NCBI GenBank assembly: GCA_021847605.1
Contig: JAJZQN010000034.1
Span: 1-40,829, forward strand
DNA length: 40,829 nt
DNA from: Pseudomonadota bacterium
GTDB taxonomy: Bacteria > Pseudomonadota > Alphaproteobacteria > Sphingomonadales > Sphingomonadaceae
Direction: 5' to 3'
Part shown: positions 1-7,517 of the stretch, piece after piece
Numbering within the stretch: the stretch's first letter is position 1
How the letters are laid out: each line of letters starts with the position of its first letter
Translations under genes and position numbers: made by a program
Notes under the pieces: generated by a model
The model's input: the letters and a program-made list of their open reading frames with translations, nothing else
What the model was told of the DNA's origin: nothing
Database searches by the model: none

Positions 1-60
1 ACCAGCGCACCGCCCATAGGATGACCTCGCCGGTAAAATGCCGTCCTTTGAAATCGTTCA
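1..60 (-). CDS. IS6-family transposase, N-terminal fragment (cut by window edge)
   Basis: Reading the minus strand from the ATG at 60-58 gives MNDFKGRHFTGEVILWAVRW, which matches the highly conserved N-terminus of IS6-family DDE transposases. These enzymes move the element by replicative, cointegrate-forming transposition. The catalytic DDE residues lie beyond the window, so whether the gene is intact cannot be judged. It starts about 53 bp inside the terminal repeat, a normal distance for this family. Confidence 0.85.
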
Positions 61-126
61 TCGCAACTGACCTTGACAGTACATGAGCCCAATCTTGGAA
101 ACCGTGTCAGAGTTTGCAACAGAGCC
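1..126 (-). mobile_element. IS6-family insertion sequence, one end (continues off the left edge)
   Basis: The inner limit is marked by a 14-bp terminal repeat at 113-126, which read on the minus strand is GGCTCTGTTGCAAA, the typical end of IS6-family elements. About 50 bp inside it a transposase reading frame starts on the minus strand. Only this end is in the window, so the exact element cannot be named. IS6 elements usually duplicate 8 bp of target; the first 8 bases outside the repeat (127-134, aggcgacg) are the predicted duplication, which can only be confirmed from the other end. Confidence 0.88.
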
Positions 127-257
127 AGGCGACGGGCAGCGGGATCGGCAAAAGTTTCGGCCAGCAATTGCGGATTGGTGCGGATATGATCGACCCGGTC
201 GATGGTCCCGCCCATATAGCCCGGACGCCTGAGCCGTGTCGTTTCAGTCCCGTGCAT
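127..257 (-). pseudogene. nudC: 5' fragment of a probable NADH pyrophosphatase (nudC), interrupted by the IS6 element
   Basis: An open minus-strand frame starts at the ATG at 257 behind an AAAGGCGG ribosome site and overlaps the end of mutY by 14 nt. It encodes about 43 residues, including GGTIDRVDHIRTNPQLLAET and then FADPAARRL, before running into the IS6 terminal repeat at 126. The stretch with D-R-x-D-x-x-R and F-A-D-P-x-A-R resembles the N-terminus of alphaproteobacterial NudC (Nudix NAD+ diphosphatase), which often lies next to mutY. The Nudix box would be beyond the insertion. The fragment and its disruption are seen directly; the family is inferred from a short segment. Confidence 0.6.
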
Positions 258-1314
258 GCTGCCGCCTTTCGTCCATGATCGCCTGTGCCGCGCGGGCGAA
301 CAAAGTGGGCAATCCCGCTTCGCCAATCCGCGCCACGGGCCACCATTCGCCTTCGCCCGGCGGGGTCGTACTGGTCCCCACATGGGCATGGTGCAGGCTA
401 AGCGCCAGCGAGAAATGGGTGAAAACATGCGTCACCGGGCTGGCCAGTGGGGTCCATGCTGCGGAAAGGGGTGGCGTAGCGTCCGGCGCATCACCCCAGT
501 CCGAACTGGGAAGCGCCCGCATGCCGCCCAGCAGCCCCCGGTCGGGACGACGGATCAGCCAGACATGGCCATCCTCCCGCTCGATCCACCAGCCATGGCC
601 GGTGCGATGCGGCTTGGCCTTTTTCGGCGCCTTCACCGGGAAACGGGCCGGATCGGCGGTAGCGAAGGCGGCGCAATCCTGTCGCAGCGGACAGATGCCG
701 CAGGCGGGATTGCGTACCGTGCAGATGGTGGCGCCCAGATCCATCATCGCCTGCGCGAAATCGCCTGCGCGGACGTCGGGCGTGATGCTGTCGGTCGCGG
801 CGCGGATGGCAGGCCGGGCGGCGGGCAAGGGGGTGTCGATCGCGAACAGGCGGGCGACGACGCGCTCCACATTGGCGTCCACCACCACGGCCCGGCGGCC
901 AAAGGCGATCGCCGCCACCGCCGCCGCCGTATAGGCGCCCACGCCCGGCAGGGCGCGCAGCCCATCCTCCGTATCGGGGAAGACGCCGCCATGATTGTTC
1001 GCCACCGCGCGCGCGCAGGCCAGCAAATTGCGGGCGCGGGCATAATAGCCCAGCCCCGCCCATGCGGCCATCAGATCGGCGTCGGCGACCGCCGCCAGCG
1101 CCTGCACATCGGGCCATCGTTGCGTGAATTTCGCGAAATAGGGGCCGACCGCCGCCACCGTCGTCTGTTGCAGCATCACTTCGGACAACCACACCCGATA
1201 GGGGTCGGCCGCATTGCTGCCGGGCGGCGCACGCCATGGCAATCGCCGGGCATGGACATCATAATGGGCCAGCAGGTCGGCCGCGATTTTTCTGTTACTA
1301 CCCTCGACGCGCAT
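244..1314 (-). CDS. mutY: Adenine DNA glycosylase MutY
   Basis: MutY removes adenine mispaired with 8-oxoguanine in base-excision repair. The 356-residue protein has the catalytic Glu45 (in SEVMLQQT), a helix-hairpin-helix at about 121-131 (ALPGVGAYTA), catalytic Asp146 (VVVDANVERV) and the 4Fe-4S cysteines at 198, 205, 208 and 214 with the family's C-x6-C-x2-C-x5-C spacing. A C-terminal Nudix-like 8-oxoG recognition domain follows. I chose the ATG at 1314 (MRVEGSNRKI); in-frame starts further upstream would run into the divergent dciA. The 26-bp gap to dciA leaves little room, so promoters probably extend into coding DNA. Downstream it overlaps the nudC fragment by 14 nt, so the two were probably co-transcribed. 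Confidence 0.96.
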   Translation of the reverse strand: MRVEGSNRKIAADLLAHYDVHARRLPWRAPPGSNAADPYRVWLSEVMLQQTTVAAVGPYFAKFTQRWPDVQALAAVADADLMAAWAGLGYYARARNLLACARAVANNHGGVFPDTEDGLRALPGVGAYTAAAVAAIAFGRRAVVVDANVERVVARLFAIDTPLPAARPAIRAATDSITPDVRAGDFAQAMMDLGATICTVRNPACGICPLRQDCAAFATADPARFPVKAPKKAKPHRTGHGWWIEREDGHVWLIRRPDRGLLGGMRALPSSDWGDAPDATPPLSAAWTPLASPVTHVFTHFSLALSLHHAHVGTSTTPPGEGEWWPVARIGEAGLPTLFARAAQAIMDERRQHARD

Positions 1315-1340
1315 GGCGGCCCTATGCCATGGAGAGCGCC

Positions 1341-1883
1341 ATGACGGAACGCCCCGCAACGCCCCGGACCAAGAGTCGCGCGACACAAGCGGAAGAAAAA
1401 CCGCGCGTGGGCGCGCCGCGGCGGATCGCGGACCTGATGCCCGACATCAACCGCACAGCGTTCCGCAAGTTTGGCTTTGTTCAGTCCAGCATCGTCACCC
1501 GCTGGGCGGAAATCGTCGGCACCCATTATGCCGCGATCACCGCGCCCGAATCGATCCGCTTTCCGATCGGACAAAAGGCGGGCGGCACGTTGCAGATGAC
1601 CGTTTTGAGCGGCCATGCGCCCATGGTGCAGCATGCGCTGCCCGATATTGTCGAGCGGGTGAATCGCTTCTTTGGCTATGCCGCCGTGGCCAAGGTGGCG
1701 ATGCGGCAGGGGCAGATTCAGCCCAGCCAGCCCGAACGGCGCCCCCCGCCCCGCAATCTGAAACCCATTCCGGTCGAACTGGGCGATTCGCTGCGCGACA
1801 TTGGCGACCCCGAATTGCGCGCCGTGCTGGAATCGCTGGCGCAGGGGCTTGCCAACAGCGGTGGACTGCCCAAGATCGGCTGA
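1341..1883 (+). CDS. dciA: DciA-type DnaB helicase loader/operator (DUF721)
   Basis: The 180-residue protein carries a DUF721 domain at roughly residues 28-125 (from RRIADLMPDI through the W-AEIVG segment to VAMRQGQ). DUF721 proteins were recognised as DciA, which interacts with the replicative helicase DnaB in bacteria lacking DnaC/DnaI loaders. A basic, disordered N-terminus precedes the domain and a proline-rich linker follows it. I chose the ATG at 1341 because GGAG lies 6-7 nt upstream; an in-frame ATG at 1329 lacks such a site. It is followed by two dsbA-like genes in the same orientation. Confidence 0.85.
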   Translation: MTERPATPRTKSRATQAEEKPRVGAPRRIADLMPDINRTAFRKFGFVQSSIVTRWAEIVGTHYAAITAPESIRFPIGQKAGGTLQMTVLSGHAPMVQHALPDIVERVNRFFGYAAVAKVAMRQGQIQPSQPERRPPPRNLKPIPVELGDSLRDIGDPELRAVLESLAQGLANSGGLPKIG

Positions 1884-1928
1884 ATATGTTCGGCCGGCGT
1901 TCAGCTGGTTCGCCTATAGGGATCGCCC

Positions 1929-2597
1929 ATGAAAAAACTGCTCCTGCCGCTTGCGCTTCTCGCCGTTCCCGCCGCACTGGTTGCGGCCCCCGCCGTCAAC
2001 TGGGTGAGCAAGGTCGCCCTTTCCCCGATCGGCGGACACCTGATGGGCAATCCGGCGGCACCCACCAAGCTGGTGGAATATGTGAGCTATACCTGTTCCC
2101 ATTGCGCCCATTTCGTGGGGGAAGCGAGCGCACCGCTGAAGACCCAATATGTGAAGGGTGGCAAAGTCAGCGTCGAAGTGCGCAATGCCGTGCGCGACAA
2201 ATATGATCTGGCCGCAGCGCTGCTGGCCCGGTGCGGTGGGACGGCCCGGTTCATGGGCAATCATGAAGCGCTGTTCGCCAATCAGACGGCGTGGATGGAG
2301 CAGCTTGAGGCGTATGACCGCGATGCGACCAAGCCGACGGACCAGACCGCTGCGTTGAAGGACATCGGCCAGAAGACGGGCCTATACACCCTGATGAACA
2401 AGCGCGGCTATACCAATGCGCAGCTCGACGCCTGTGTCGCCAATCCGACGGCGATGAAGCAGATATTGGCGATGACGGACGAAGCCTGGAACAAGGTGAA
2501 GATCAGCGGCACGCCCAGCTTCGTCGTCAACGGCACGCTGGTCCAGGGATCGAGCTGGGACTTGCTCAAGGCCGCATTGCCCCCTGCCGCACGCTGA
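1929..2597 (+). CDS. Periplasmic DsbA-like thiol-disulfide oxidoreductase, secreted form
   Basis: The 222-residue protein has a Sec signal peptide (MKKLLLPLALLAVPAALVAA), then a DsbA/thioredoxin fold. The active-site motif C56-S-H-C59 (YTCSHCAHF) and the cis-proline loop (SGTPSF) near the C-terminus are present, and the helical insert has the length usual for DsbA-type proteins. It should catalyse disulfide exchange on exported proteins. It forms a tandem with the lipoprotein paralogue that starts 45 nt downstream. Which is oxidase, reductase or isomerase cannot be told from sequence; the low-pKa CxHC type is usual for oxidants. Confidence 0.88.
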   Translation: MKKLLLPLALLAVPAALVAAPAVNWVSKVALSPIGGHLMGNPAAPTKLVEYVSYTCSHCAHFVGEASAPLKTQYVKGGKVSVEVRNAVRDKYDLAAALLARCGGTARFMGNHEALFANQTAWMEQLEAYDRDATKPTDQTAALKDIGQKTGLYTLMNKRGYTNAQLDACVANPTAMKQILAMTDEAWNKVKISGTPSFVVNGTLVQGSSWDLLKAALPPAAR

Positions 2598-2642
2598 TCT
2601 AAACCCCGTTTCAATCATCCCTTCATCGGAGCCTTGCCCGTC

Positions 2643-3377
2643 GTGAAAGCCTTTTCCGGTCTAGCCCTCATCACCCTCAGCCTGACCCTTGCCGCCTGTG
2701 GCAAGAGCGAAGAAGGCGCCAAGCCGACCGGCGAACCGATCGCCGCCGTCGCCGCCCCCGCCGGCACAAGCTGGTCCGACACCATCGCAGCAACGCCGGA
2801 CGGCTATTTCGTGATGGGCAACCCGTCGGCCAAGCTGAAGCTGGTGGAATATGGGTCGTTCACATGCAGCCATTGCCGCGACTTTTCCGCCGAAGCATCG
2901 GAGGAAATCCGCAAGATCGTCGACACCGGCAAGATGAGCTATGAATTCCGCACCTATGTGCGCGACCCGATCGACATTTCGACCGCGTTGCTGGCCGCGT
3001 GCGGGGGCAAGGATGTCTTCTATCCGCTGGCCGAGCAATTTTTCACCAACCAGAGCGCGATGTTCGAAAAGGCGCAGGGGATGGGCGACGATAAATATAA
3101 GGCGCTGGTAAGCGCGCCGCCGGCCGTGCGTTTCGGCGCCCTCGCCGATGCGCTGGGTCTGGTCGAATTCGCCAAGCAGCGCGGCATTTCGCAGGATCAG
3201 GCGAAACAATGTCTGGCCGACACGGCCGGCGCGGAAAAGCTGGCCAAGGGCGTGGAATCGGCCACCAGCCAGTATCAGATCGAAGGGACGCCGACGTTCC
3301 TGATCAATGGCGTCAAGGTCGAGAACAGCGCCAATTGGGCGACGCTTCAGCCCGCGCTCAAGGCTGCGGGCATCTGA
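2643..3377 (+). CDS. DsbA-like thiol-disulfide oxidoreductase, lipoprotein form
   Basis: A second DsbA-family protein of 244 residues, clearly paralogous to its upstream neighbour, with active site C75-S-H-C78 (FTCSHCRDF) and cis-proline loop GTPTF. Unlike the first copy it begins with a lipoprotein signal ending in the lipobox LAAC (Cys19), so it is probably membrane-anchored in the periplasm. I prefer the GTG at 2643, with GGAG about 11 nt upstream; a TTG at 2634 is in frame but lies too close to that site. The soluble/anchored pair suggests a division of labour, for example donor and recycler, which is inference. Confidence 0.86.
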   Translation: MKAFSGLALITLSLTLAACGKSEEGAKPTGEPIAAVAAPAGTSWSDTIAATPDGYFVMGNPSAKLKLVEYGSFTCSHCRDFSAEASEEIRKIVDTGKMSYEFRTYVRDPIDISTALLAACGGKDVFYPLAEQFFTNQSAMFEKAQGMGDDKYKALVSAPPAVRFGALADALGLVEFAKQRGISQDQAKQCLADTAGAEKLAKGVESATSQYQIEGTPTFLINGVKVENSANWATLQPALKAAGI

Positions 3378-3420
3378 TTGCGCGGCGGGGGGCGACTATC
3401 TGCGCCTGAGCGCGTGAGGG

Positions 3421-3442
3421 CCGGGGCGGCATGTCGCCCCGG
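3421..3442 (+). promoter_or_regulatory. GC-rich hairpin just upstream of smc
   Basis: CCGGGGCG (3421-3428) pairs perfectly with CGCCCCGG (3435-3442) around a 6-nt loop. There is no U-tract, so it is not a classic terminator; it could weaken read-through from the dsbA genes or stabilise mRNA. The alternative in-frame smc start at 3431 lies in the loop, which favours the ATG at 3452. Confidence 0.5.
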
Positions 3443-3451
3443 TTCGCGTTC

Positions 3452-6400
3452 ATGCAGATAAAACGCCTCAAACTTTCCGGCTTCAAGAGCTTCGTCGATG
3501 CGACGGAATTGCGCATCGAACCGGGCCTGACCGGCATTGTCGGTCCCAATGGGTGCGGCAAGTCCAACCTGTTGGAAGCCATTCGATGGGTCATGGGCGA
3601 ATCCAGCGCCAAATCCATGCGCGGCGCGGGCATGGAAGATGTGATCTTCGCCGGCACCGCCACCCGGCCGCAGCGCGACTTTGCCGAAGTGTCCCTGTTG
3701 ACGGTGCAGGAACAGGGCGAATTGTTCAACGCCGTGGACATCGGCGCCGACGGCGAACTGGAAGTCACCCGCCGGATCGAGCGCGGCGCGGGCAGCGCCT
3801 ATCGCGCCAATGGCCGCGACGTGCGGGCCAAGGACGTCGCGCTGGTCTTTGCCGACGCGGCCACCGGGGCGCATAGCCCTGCCCTCGTCAGTCAGGGGCG
3901 TATCGCCGCCGTCATCGCCGCCCGTCCGCAGGAACGGCGCGCCATGCTGGAAGAAGCGGCGGGCATCGCCGGCCTGCATGTGCGGCGCAAGGATGCGGAG
4001 CAGAAATTGCGCGCAGCCGAGGCCAATCTGGCGCGGCTGGACGAGATATTGCTCGACATGGACACGCGCGCCAACGCCCTGCGGCGGCAGGCGCGGGCGG
4101 CGGAAAAATATATCCGCCTGTCCGACCAGATTCGCGCGGCCGAGGCCCGGACGCTCTTTGCGCGCTGGCGCGAGGCGCATGCCAGTGCCGAGGCCGCGCG
4201 GGGTGAGGCGAAGCAGGCCGACGCCGCCGTTGCCGCCGCGCAGGAGGGGCAGATGGCTGCGGCCGCCTATGTGCAGGGGGCCATCGCCACGCTGGCCGAA
4301 CGGCGCGCCGCCGCCGAAAGCGCGCGCGAGGCGGCGAGTGAGGCGGGCCATCGCCTGTCCACTTTGAAGACCGAGCGGGACGGCATCGTCCGCCGCCTCG
4401 CCGATCTGGAGCAGCAGGCGTCGCGGCTGGAGGAAGATCGCGCCCGTGAAGGGACGCTGGCCAATGATGCCGCCGACGCGATTGCCCGGCTGACGGCGGA
4501 AATCGGTACGCTGAAGGCGCGGATCGCCGATACGCAGGCGCGGCGGCCGGACTTTACGGCGCGGATCGCCGCAGCAGAGGATGCGGCGCGGGACGCCGAA
4601 CTGGATCTGGCCCGTGCCATGGCGAAGCAGGCGGGCGAGCAGGCCGAACTGCGCGTGGCGGAGGCGGCATTGGTCGCGGCGCGCAGTCGGCTGGACCGGG
4701 CGGAGCGCGACGTGGCGCGCCTGTCCGCCGAAGCGGGCGCCCTGCCCGATGCCGCCCCGCTGGAGGCGCAGCGCGATGCCGCCATCGCCACACAGCAGGA
4801 AGCCGGTGCAGACCGGGATGAGGCCGAAGCCGCGATCAGGGCCGCGGAGGCGGATCGTCAGTCGGCAGCCGAAGCGCGCGCGGCAGGCGAAGCAGCGCTG
4901 GCCAGCGCCCGCGCAGCGCTGGCGGCGCTCGACAGCGAAGCGGCAGCGCTGCGCCGTGCGGTGGATAGCGGCGGCGCCAGTCGCGCCCGCGCGCTGGATC
5001 AGGTGAAGGCCGCGCCCGGTTATGAGCGAGCGCTGGCAGCGGCGCTGGGCGACGATCTGGAGGCGCCGATCGCGCAGGACGGCAAGCGGCGCTGGGCCGG
5101 GGCCGATGCCCTGCCCGGCGACCCGGCGCTGCCCGATGGCACGACATCGCTGGCCGATCATGTCACCGCACCACCCGCACTGGCGCGGCGGCTGGCGCAG
5201 ATTGCCGTGGCGACGGCCGATGAAGGGCAGATGTTGGTCGTGGGCCAGAGGCTCGTGACGCTGGATGGGCAATTGCGCCGCTGGGACGGCTATGTCGCGA
5301 TAGAGGGCGGCGCGGCGGCGGCCGAGCGGCTGATCCGGCTCAACCGGCTTGATGCCATTGCGCAGGTGCGCCCGGACGCCGAAGCAGACGTTACGACCGC
5401 GACCGTCGCGCAGACGGAGGCGAAAGCGCGCGAACAGAGGGCCGTTGAGGCGCTGGCAGCGGGGCGCATTCGGCTGGCGCAAGCGGACCAGCGGTTGCGC
5501 ACAGCCCTGCGCGCCGCCGATGAGGCGACGACCGCGCTGGAGCGACTGTCGGGTCGGCGCGAGGGCATTGAGGAGCGGCTGGCCGAGGCGCGGCGCGATC
5601 AGGACGCGGCGAGTGCCGACCATGACAAGGCGCATGCCGCCCGCGCCACCATGCCCGATGGCGCGGAAACCCGCGCGCTGGTCGCCGCTTTATCGCAGGC
5701 GAGCGAGAAGGCACGCACCACCGTCAGCCAGTTGCAGGCCGATCAGGCGCTGGCCGACCGGGCGCTGACCAGCGATCAGGAACGGCAGGCCGCCGCCGAT
5801 GCCGAAGCCAAGGGCTGGCGCGCCCGTGCTGGCGAAGCCGCCAAGCGCATCGCCGCCATGGTCGGCCGAGCGGACGAGATCGCGACCGAGCGACAGGGGA
5901 TCGCCGCCCGACCCGATGAACTGGCCGCCGCCATCGCCGCATTAAGCGATCAGGGCGAAAGCCTGACCCAGGCGGCACAGGACGCGCGCCGTGCCGAGCA
6001 GGAGGCGGAAGTTTCGCTGCGGACGGCCGAGAGCAAGGCCGCGCAGGCGGGTGAAGCGCTGGCGAGCGCGCGTGAGGCGCGCGCCACCGCCCTCGCCCGC
6101 GCCGAAGCGGCCGATGAGCGAAGGATCGAAACCAATCGCCTGTCGGGCGAACGGTTCGAATGTCCGCCGCCGCTGCTGCCCGAACGGCTGAATTTCGACA
6201 GTAGCGACATCCGCATCGCCCAGAATGAGCAGGCCGATCATGACCGGCTGCATGCCGAACGCGAACGGATTGGTCCAGTCAATCTGGTCGCCGCGCAGGA
6301 ACTGGAGGAGCTGGAAACCACGCAGGCGACCAGTCGCGCCGAGAGCGAGGAACTGACGCAGGCAATCAACCGGCTGCGCGGATCGATCGGCAGTCTGAAC

Positions 6401-6895
6401 CGCGAGGGGCGGCAGCGCCTGCTGGCCGCGTTCGAGGCGGTGGACGGCCATTTCCGACGGCTGTTCACGACCCTGTTCAACGGTGGTCAGGCGCATCTGG
6501 AGCTGATCGACAGCGACGATCCGCTCGAGGCGGGGCTGGAGATCATGGCTCAGCCGCCCGGCAAGAAGCTGGCCGCGCTGACTTTGTTATCGGGGGGCGA
6601 GCAGGCGTTGACGGCGGTCGCGCTGATATTCGGCCTGTTCCTGACCAATCCGGCGCCGATCTGCGTCCTGGACGAAGTGGACGCGCCACTGGACGACGCC
6701 AATGTCGACCGTTTCTGCGATCTGCTGGACGCGATGGTCGCACAAACCAACACCCGTTACCTGATCGTCACCCATAATGCGGTCAGCATGGCGCGCATGC
6801 ATCGGCTGTTCGGCGTGACCATGGTGGAGCGCGGGGTCAGCCGGCTGGTGTCGGTCAACCTTCAGAGTGCCGAGGCGCTGCTGGCGGCGGAGTAG
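3452..6895 (+). CDS. smc: Chromosome segregation/condensation ATPase SMC
   Basis: SMC condenses and organises the nucleoid as a dimer with ScpA and ScpB. The 1147-residue protein is full length for the family. The N-terminal ATPase half has Walker A GPNGCGKSN at about 31-39. Two long Ala/Glu/Arg-rich coiled coils flank a hinge at about 515-620. The C-terminal half has the ABC signature LLSGGEQ at about 1045 and Walker B CVLDEVDAPLDD at about 1070. I chose the ATG at 3452 because MQIKRLKLSGFKSF is the conserved family start. The scpAB genes are not here. A toxin-antitoxin pair with its own promoter begins directly after the stop. Confidence 0.97.
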   Translation: MQIKRLKLSGFKSFVDATELRIEPGLTGIVGPNGCGKSNLLEAIRWVMGESSAKSMRGAGMEDVIFAGTATRPQRDFAEVSLLTVQEQGELFNAVDIGADGELEVTRRIERGAGSAYRANGRDVRAKDVALVFADAATGAHSPALVSQGRIAAVIAARPQERRAMLEEAAGIAGLHVRRKDAEQKLRAAEANLARLDEILLDMDTRANALRRQARAAEKYIRLSDQIRAAEARTLFARWREAHASAEAARGEAKQADAAVAAAQEGQMAAAAYVQGAIATLAERRAAAESAREAASEAGHRLSTLKTERDGIVRRLADLEQQASRLEEDRAREGTLANDAADAIARLTAEIGTLKARIADTQARRPDFTARIAAAEDAARDAELDLARAMAKQAGEQAELRVAEAALVAARSRLDRAERDVARLSAEAGALPDAAPLEAQRDAAIATQQEAGADRDEAEAAIRAAEADRQSAAEARAAGEAALASARAALAALDSEAAALRRAVDSGGASRARALDQVKAAPGYERALAAALGDDLEAPIAQDGKRRWAGADALPGDPALPDGTTSLADHVTAPPALARRLAQIAVATADEGQMLVVGQRLVTLDGQLRRWDGYVAIEGGAAAAERLIRLNRLDAIAQVRPDAEADVTTATVAQTEAKAREQRAVEALAAGRIRLAQADQRLRTALRAADEATTALERLSGRREGIEERLAEARRDQDAASADHDKAHAARATMPDGAETRALVAALSQASEKARTTVSQLQADQALADRALTSDQERQAAADAEAKGWRARAGEAAKRIAAMVGRADEIATERQGIAARPDELAAAIAALSDQGESLTQAAQDARRAEQEAEVSLRTAESKAAQAGEALASAREARATALARAEAADERRIETNRLSGERFECPPPLLPERLNFDSSDIRIAQNEQADHDRLHAERERIGPVNLVAAQELEELETTQATSRAESEELTQAINRLRGSIGSLNREGRQRLLAAFEAVDGHFRRLFTTLFNGGQAHLELIDSDDPLEAGLEIMAQPPGKKLAALTLLSGGEQALTAVALIFGLFLTNPAPICVLDEVDAPLDDANVDRFCDLLDAMVAQTNTRYLIVTHNAVSMARMHRLFGVTMVERGVSRLVSVNLQSAEALLAAE

Positions 6896-6897
6896 AT

Positions 6898-6911
6898 TTT
6901 GTAGTTACAAA
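6898..6911 (+). promoter_or_regulatory. Palindrome upstream of the brnTA promoter
   Basis: TTTGTA (6898-6903) and TACAAA (6906-6911) form a perfect inverted repeat with a 2-nt spacer, ending 2 nt before the -35 box. Its position suits binding of an autoregulator such as the ribbon-helix-helix BrnA, or another upstream factor. Function is inferred. Confidence 0.45.
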
Positions 6912-6913
6912 TA

Positions 6914-6942
6914 TTGACGCATGTCAGCCGCCATGCGATATA
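6914..6942 (+). promoter_or_regulatory. Sigma-70-type promoter of brnTA with an internal operator-like repeat
   Basis: TTGACG (6914-6919), a 17-bp spacer and GATATA (6937-6942) make a good housekeeping promoter. The perfect inverted repeat CGCATG (6918-6923) and CATGCG (6932-6937) overlaps the spacer and both box edges. This is where a repressor would block RNA polymerase, consistent with the autoregulation known for BrnT/BrnA complexes. Confidence 0.6.
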
Positions 6943-7003
6943 GGAGATGGCGTTTCCAGTCCCGCCGGTAAAAAATGGGTGATTTTTCTTAGGGACGGAA
7001 AGC

Positions 7004-7276
7004 ATGAAAATAACCTTTGATCCTGCCAAACGACAGGCGGCTCTGGAAGAGCGCGGGCTAGACTTTGCGGATGCGGGTCAGCTTTTCGAAGGTCCGATAT
7101 TTACAAGAGAGGATGACAGATTCGATTATCCAGAACTCCGTTTCCAGACTTTTGGCCTAGTGAATGACCGCCTTGTCATCATGGTCTGGACGCCGACGGA
7201 GGAAGGGTTGCGAGTCATCTCCATGAGGAAATGCAATGACCGAGAGCAGAAAGCCTATGCCCGCAGACTGGGATGA
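7004..7276 (+). CDS. brnT: BrnT-family ribonuclease toxin
   Basis: A 90-residue protein with the BrnT fold signature: an N-terminal ITFDPAKRQAALEERGLDF segment, a central acidic R-x-D-D strand pair, V-N-D-R-L-V-I-M-V-W-T and the C-terminal R-V-I-S-M-R-K-C-N-x-R-E motif. BrnT toxins are RelE-like ribonucleases that block translation and are neutralised by BrnA. The gene follows smc but has its own promoter and overlaps brnA by 41 bp (7236-7276), so the two are translationally linked. Composition is less GC-rich than smc, compatible with acquisition. Confidence 0.88.
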   Translation: MKITFDPAKRQAALEERGLDFADAGQLFEGPIFTREDDRFDYPELRFQTFGLVNDRLVIMVWTPTEEGLRVISMRKCNDREQKAYARRLG

Positions 7277-7514
7277 TGACGACATTCCAGAATGGACCGA
7301 GGAGATGTTCGATCAGGCGGAATTCCGGATCGGGGACAAGGTCATTCGTCCCGGTGTTGGCGCAGTTGCAAGGCCCGGCCGCCCCAAGTCCGATGACCCG
7401 AAACAACAAGTGACGCTGCGTCTTGACCGTGCGGTGCTGGATGCCTTTCGCGCCGGCGGACCCGGCTGGCAAAGCCGGATCAACGCCGAATTACGTAAAG
7501 CGCTGGGCCTGTAA
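7236..7514 (+). CDS. brnA: BrnA-family antitoxin/autorepressor
   Basis: A 92-residue protein. The N-terminal half is acidic (DWDDDDIPEWTEEMF) and presumably wraps the toxin. The C-terminal part (VTLRLDRAVLDAFRAGGPGWQSRINAELRKAL) is the ribbon-helix-helix DNA-binding domain of BrnA antitoxins. It should neutralise BrnT and repress the shared promoter, probably through the palindromes at 6898-6937. The start lies inside brnT in another frame. The gene ends 3 bp from the stop of the convergent phospholipase gene, leaving no room for a separate terminator. Confidence 0.87.
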   Translation: MTESRKPMPADWDDDDIPEWTEEMFDQAEFRIGDKVIRPGVGAVARPGRPKSDDPKQQVTLRLDRAVLDAFRAGGPGWQSRINAELRKALGL

Positions 7515-7517
7515 CGC

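Noticed and set aside
3347..5635. Long minus-strand open frame (762 codons) opposite smc
   Set aside because: It is fully antisense to smc, Arg/Gly/Gln-rich, and typical of the mirror frame of GC-rich coding DNA; no domain is recognisable.
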